Assembly: GCA_017937405.1 (NCBI GenBank)
Contig: JAGBDS010000042.1
Coordinates: 25,252-89,251 of the forward strand
Direction of reading: 5' to 3'
Length of the DNA: 64,000 bases
Source of the DNA: Oscillibacter sp.
Lineage (GTDB): Bacteria > Bacillota > Clostridia > Oscillospirales > Oscillospiraceae
The notes under the pieces are model-generated. The model saw nothing but the letters and a program-made list of their open reading frames with translations, was not told the DNA's origin and searched no databases. The position numbers and the translations under genes were made by a program. This document shows, piece after piece, positions 60,618 through 64,000 of this stretch (positions are counted from its first letter, which is position 1; each line of letters opens with the position of its first letter).

Positions 60618-60817
60618 GCCGAAAAAACCTTTCCGCTTTCCGCTGAGCTGCTGCAAATTCTCCGGGGTTATCGACAGTCTGCAGCAAGTTTAATCAAAAC
60701 CATGCGGGAGGACCTTGACGATTTTCCCACACACATTCTTTTCCTTCAAAGCCTGTGACCCTGCACAGTCTTTTATCGCATTGATACACATCTGAATGAG
60801 AGGGAATCTTTTGCGGA

Positions 60818-62488
60818 TCAAGAGCCTCTGGTAATGGTATTGGCAAAGCCGAACCAGCCCCGGGCGTCCCGGAAGGCGCCAGTCAGGGTATCCCGCAGCT
60901 CCCAGGCCGTACCCTCGGTATACAGGGGAGCCAGGACATGGTCGCCGAGCAGCAGGTCCTCCGCGTCATGGAGACAGCCCATACGGGCCGTACCGTCGGC
61001 GGCGTTGGCGATGATAGCCATAAGGGTATCATAGGCGCTGTTCTCATAGCCCGCCACATTGTTGGGACTATGGGAGGTCCAGGCAGTCAGGAAGCACTCG
61101 GCGTCGTTGCCGTCCGCTGTCAGTGCTGTACCGGCAACCGTGTACGCGCCGGTTCGCAGAGCGTTGCGCAGTTCTTGCTCCGTAACACCTTTCGGCGTGA
61201 TATGGATGCCGAGAACATCCCGCCACTGTTGGCACAAAAGTTCAGCAGTCCTCCCGTTTCCGCCGATGTCGGCGTACACATACTCCAGTTCTCCCAGGTC
61301 ACTGCCGCTGTCGTAGCCCGCATTACTCAGCAGCTCCCGGGCCCGGTCACGGCGCTCCCCGTACAGTTCCGGGTCGTTGTCCAACAGGGCGCCGCCCACT
61401 GTCCGGAAGTCCCCCTCCTCATTTTCGGGCACACCTGGAGGCACCAGTCCCTCCGCCGCTCCAGCTGTGACACCGGCAGCATCCGCCAAGGCGTTGCGGT
61501 CAATGGCAAGCTGCATAGCCTCCCGCACCGTGGGGTCTTCAAAGACACCCTCCCGGCAGTTGAACACGGCGCTGTATGTGCGCAGGGTAGGAATGGCCGC
61601 CCAGTTCTCCTGAGCCGCCAGCTCCTCCAGCCGTTCTTCCGGCAGGGGCCACACAGCGTCCACAGTTTTGTTGTCGTACAGTGTCCAACCCTCCCCCGCA
61701 TCGGCGGCAAACCAGACCGTCAGCTCCGACGGCCCGGGCTGGTCACTGTAATATCGTTCGCTGGCGGCCATACGGAGAGAATCCTCCTCCCAGGCTGTCA
61801 CCTGGAAGGGCCCGTTGGTCACCAGCTTGGTGGGGTCATTCCACCAGGGGAGGGCCTTTTCCCCCTCCCCAGCAGCTTGGATACCGGCCTCCTTCAGCCG
61901 CTGCACCACATCCTGCCGCAGGGGCACTGTGGCGGGAGCGGTGCAGACCTGGGTCAAAAACCAGTCGTAATTGCCGTCCAGCACCACTTCAAAGGTGCTG
62001 TCGTTTTTCGCGCTGACCTGGAGCAAGCTCATATCCCCGGCCTCCCGGGCTTCGTCATAGCCGCTGACGATGGACAGTAGGGACGCCCAGGGCGACTGGG
62101 TGGCGGGGTCCGCCAGCCGGCACCAGGCATACACAAAGTCCGCGGCCCGGACGCTCCGGCCGTCAGACCACTTGGCGCTGCGGAGCCGGAAGGTATAGGT
62201 CACAGTGCCGTCATGGTTGGTCTCCGTGTCCACACTCTTGGCCATACCGCTGACCACCGTGGTGCCGCCGGAGCCGTCCGACGCGACCCGCATCAGGTTT
62301 TCATAGAGGTGGGCCAGGACGGTCTGCTCCGTGACCTCCTGGGCGTAGATGGGATCCAGCGTCTTGGGAGACGGCCCCACACATACCGCCAGAGACAATC
62401 CCTCACCATCCTTGGCACAGCCCGCCAGCAGAGAGACGCAAAGCACCGCTGACAGCATCAGCGCTGCCAGCCGTTTCCACAGTTGCAT
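60818..62488 (-). CDS. Oligopeptide ABC transporter substrate-binding lipoprotein
   Basis: A 556-residue lipoprotein (lipobox LLAGC at about 19-23) of the SBP_bac_5/OppA family. Family features: an N-terminal SPKTLDPIYAQEVTEQTVLA, the HLYENLMR segment, a WSDGRSVRAADFVYAWCRL signature and a late AMQLAIDRNALAD. It should bind peptides or similar solutes outside the membrane. No permease or ATPase genes lie within the window on this side. It has its own promoter upstream and belongs to the chromosome. Confidence 0.93.
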   Translation of the reverse strand: MQLWKRLAALMLSAVLCVSLLAGCAKDGEGLSLAVCVGPSPKTLDPIYAQEVTEQTVLAHLYENLMRVASDGSGGTTVVSGMAKSVDTETNHDGTVTYTFRLRSAKWSDGRSVRAADFVYAWCRLADPATQSPWASLLSIVSGYDEAREAGDMSLLQVSAKNDSTFEVVLDGNYDWFLTQVCTAPATVPLRQDVVQRLKEAGIQAAGEGEKALPWWNDPTKLVTNGPFQVTAWEEDSLRMAASERYYSDQPGPSELTVWFAADAGEGWTLYDNKTVDAVWPLPEERLEELAAQENWAAIPTLRTYSAVFNCREGVFEDPTVREAMQLAIDRNALADAAGVTAGAAEGLVPPGVPENEEGDFRTVGGALLDNDPELYGERRDRARELLSNAGYDSGSDLGELEYVYADIGGNGRTAELLCQQWRDVLGIHITPKGVTEQELRNALRTGAYTVAGTALTADGNDAECFLTAWTSHSPNNVAGYENSAYDTLMAIIANAADGTARMGCLHDAEDLLLGDHVLAPLYTEGTAWELRDTLTGAFRDARGWFGFANTITRGS

Positions 62489-62563
62489 AAAAAAGCTCCT
62501 TTCAGGGGTAAAAAGCAGGCGCCGTACAGGGCGCGGCGCCGCATGTCTGCAAATTTCAGAAAT

Positions 62564-62592
62564 ATTATAGAGAATCCCGTCAGCTTTGTAAA
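62564..62592 (-). promoter_or_regulatory. Promoter of the SBP gene
   Basis: On the minus strand, a -35 box TTTACA (62592-62587), a 17-bp spacer and a perfect -10 TATAAT (62569-62564), about 75 bp upstream of the start. Confidence 0.85.
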
Positions 62593-62770
62593 GTCAGTGA
62601 AGGGAAAAAGTAACAAATAATAACAAAAATTCAAGTCCCGTTCACAAATTGACAATTTACTTCAAAACCGCAGCTTCTACGCTGTCCTGCAAACCGCAAA
62701 CAGCCTGCGCCCTCCGGCGGCAGGCACCGAACCAGGACGGTCAAATCTTTTGGCTCGGTCAACGCCGCTC

Positions 62771-62799
62771 TTGCAAAATACCGTCGAAAGCCTCATAAT
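62771..62799 (+). promoter_or_regulatory. Promoter of nagB
   Basis: A -35 box TTGCAA (62771-62776), a 17-bp spacer and a -10 box CATAAT (62794-62799), 59 bp upstream of the nagB start. Confidence 0.65.
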
Positions 62800-62858
62800 T
62801 ATATCAAGATCTTATTGCAGGCATCATCATACATGATAAGCAAAAGGAGATACACTCT

Positions 62859-63614
62859 ATGAGAATCTATCAGGAGGCAGATTACACGGCCATGAGCCGC
62901 CGGGCCGCGAATCTCATCTCCGCCGAGGTCGTCAGAAAGCCCGACTGTGTGCTGGGCCTGGCCACTGGCTCCACCCCTGTCGGCACTTACAAACAGCTGA
63001 GAGTCTGGAACCGGCGGGGTGACTTCAGTTTCAAGGAAGTTCGGTCCGTGAACCTGGATGAATACAGGGGCCTTGCCCCCACCCATGATCAGAGCTACCG
63101 CTATTTCATGCAGGCCAACTTCTTTGACCATATCGACATTCGTCCTGAGAACACTCATGTCCCCGACGGTCTGGCCGCCGACACCGATGTGGAATGTGCC
63201 CGCTATGACGAGCTGATCCGCTCTCTGGGATACGCTGACCTGCAGCTCCTGGGCCTGGGCCGCAACGGCCACATCGGCTTCAACGAGCCCTGCGGCCGCT
63301 TTGTGAAGGAGACCCATGTGGTGGACCTGACCCAGAGCACCATCGACGCCAATGCCCGCTTCTTCGCCTCCGCCGGCGATGTGCCCCGCCAGGCCCTGAC
63401 CATGGGCGTCGGCTGCATCATGGCCGCCCGCCGGATACTGCTGATAGCCAGCGGCGAGGACAAGGCCGACGCCGTGTACAATGCGTTCTGCGGTCCCATC
63501 GACCCCCACTGCCCCGCCTCTATTCTCCAGCTCCATAACGATGTGATCCTGGTCGGCGACAAGGCGGCTCTCAGCAAGCTGACTGCTAATAAGGAGGTAT
63601 CTGTATGCAAGTGA
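62859..63614 (+). CDS. nagB: Glucosamine-6-phosphate deaminase
   Basis: A 251-residue enzyme with AAAGGAG upstream. It shows NagB signatures: GLATGSTPVGTYKQL, the catalytic Asp in VNLDEY, and GLGRNGHIGFNEP with the ring-opening His. It converts glucosamine-6-phosphate to fructose-6-phosphate and ammonia. It overlaps nagA by 10 bases in one operon for amino-sugar use, a chromosomal function. Confidence 0.97.
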   Translation: MRIYQEADYTAMSRRAANLISAEVVRKPDCVLGLATGSTPVGTYKQLRVWNRRGDFSFKEVRSVNLDEYRGLAPTHDQSYRYFMQANFFDHIDIRPENTHVPDGLAADTDVECARYDELIRSLGYADLQLLGLGRNGHIGFNEPCGRFVKETHVVDLTQSTIDANARFFASAGDVPRQALTMGVGCIMAARRILLIASGEDKADAVYNAFCGPIDPHCPASILQLHNDVILVGDKAALSKLTANKEVSVCK

Positions 63615-64000
63615 TCGGTGGTCAGGTCTTTGACCTGGAAAATGGCTTTGTGGAGCGGGAGCTCCATACGGACGGCGCCCTCCTCTCCGCTGCCAGCGGC
63701 GACGGTAAGGTCCTGGACGCCCAGGGCTGCTATGTCATCCCCGGTCTTGTGGATGTCCACTTCCACGGCTGCGTGGGCGAGGATTTCAGCGATGCCACGC
63801 CGGAGGGCTTACAGCGCATTGCTGACTATGAGCTGAGCCAGGGCGTCACCTATATTTGCCCCGCCGGCATGACCCTGCCGGAGGACCAGCTGACAGCCAT
63901 CTGCAAAAACGCCGCCGCCCACCGGACGAAAAATGCCGGCGGCGCGGAGGTGGTGGGCGCCCACCTGGAAGGGCCCTTCCTCTCCACTGCCAAAAAGGGC
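63605..64000 (+). CDS. nagA: N-acetylglucosamine-6-phosphate deacetylase, 5' part
   Basis: ATG 63605 with AAGGAGG upstream opens a frame to the window end (132 codons seen). The protein begins MQVIGGQVFDLENGFVE, then has the amidohydrolase metal motif GLVDVHFHG and the GAHLEGPF signature of NagA. It removes the acetyl group before NagB acts. The remaining two-thirds lie outside the window. Confidence 0.95.
   Translation, partial: MQVIGGQVFDLENGFVERELHTDGALLSAASGDGKVLDAQGCYVIPGLVDVHFHGCVGEDFSDATPEGLQRIADYELSQGVTYICPAGMTLPEDQLTAICKNAAAHRTKNAGGAEVVGAHLEGPFLSTAKKG

Larger units (their letters stand above)
62489..62858. other. Divergent promoter region of the SBP and nagB genes
   Basis: A 370-bp non-coding gap. 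The SBP promoter on the minus strand (62564-62592) and the nagB promoter on the plus strand (62771-62799) are seen. The middle part 62600-62760 has no other recognised site. Confidence 0.7.

Noticed and set aside
60352-60687. A 111-residue minus-strand ORF
   Set aside because: It spans the palindromic repeats and a terminator. Its protein sequence (RNPAKRIRFGSEEKARSAYE) follows from the repeats, so it is treated as spurious.
1-64000. CRISPR array or group II intron
   Set aside because: No regularly spaced direct repeats with unique spacers and no reverse transcriptase ORF were seen. The repeats found are protein-coding (Cna-B, MBG, Sel1) or hairpins.

Overview
This window comes from a high-GC gut-type Firmicute, most likely an Oscillospirales/Oscillospiraceae genome. 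The basis is Bacillota-style AGGAGG ribosome sites, a LexA box of the CGAAC-N4-GTTC type, a CcrAB-like set of serine recombinases, and a large secreted protein with SLH repeats. Chromosomal genes sit at both edges. On the left are a cut-off lipoprotein gene (minus strand) and a tRNA-Leu(CAA). On the right are an oligopeptide-binding lipoprotein gene (minus strand) and the amino-sugar genes nagB and nagA, the last cut off by the window end. Between them, from about 1.6 kb to somewhere between 57 and 60 kb, lies an integrative and conjugative element (ICE) or its remnant. I could not fix its exact ends.

Layout of the element. 1.9-12.2 kb is a tightly overlapping operon of cytosolic accessory genes: three ArdA-like antirestriction paralogues, DUF4314 and DUF3849 proteins, a Dam-type adenine methylase, a double AbrB-like protein and a SpoVG-like protein. 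12.2-20.2 kb is a cell-surface module: a membrane-anchored protein, a sortase, a stalk-domain protein and a 1734-residue Cna-B/SpaA adhesin ending in LPRTGY. 20.3-31.5 kb is the transfer module: DUF3852, NlpC/P60 hydrolase, candidate oriT, MobC-like protein, MobP-type relaxase with Sel1 repeats, DUF3991/TOPRIM protein, VirD4 coupling protein and a small HTH protein. VirB4, VirB6 and PrgI are absent, and a gene-fusion scar lies at 20.6 kb where I would expect them. 31.6-36 kb holds an SOS module (SRAP protein, frameshifted UmuC), two XRE repressors and a SLOG/DUF1273 protein. 36-49.2 kb holds an SLH-protein remnant, an AgrC/LytTR-type two-component pair and a 3565-residue SLH surface protein. 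49.3-56.5 kb holds a receiver-degenerate OmpR-type regulator, small ORFs, a sigma-like HTH protein, MazF and a three-gene serine-recombinase operon. 56.5-60.2 kb holds a phosphoesterase, a zinc-site protein, a truncated DUF1016 gene, a low-molecular-weight tyrosine phosphatase and a cyclase-like protein.

The main observation is a short shared C-terminal tail. At least a dozen unrelated cytosolic proteins of the element end in a small Met-rich peptide ([36 protein letters not shown] and variants). It is absent from the secreted, recombinase and regulatory proteins. Tagged proteins include ArdA-like, SpoVG-like, DUF3849 and TOPRIM proteins, and the relaxase has a weak version (EPEMTQ). I infer a common sorting, chaperone or secretion signal, possibly for co-transfer into the recipient. 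That function is a hypothesis.
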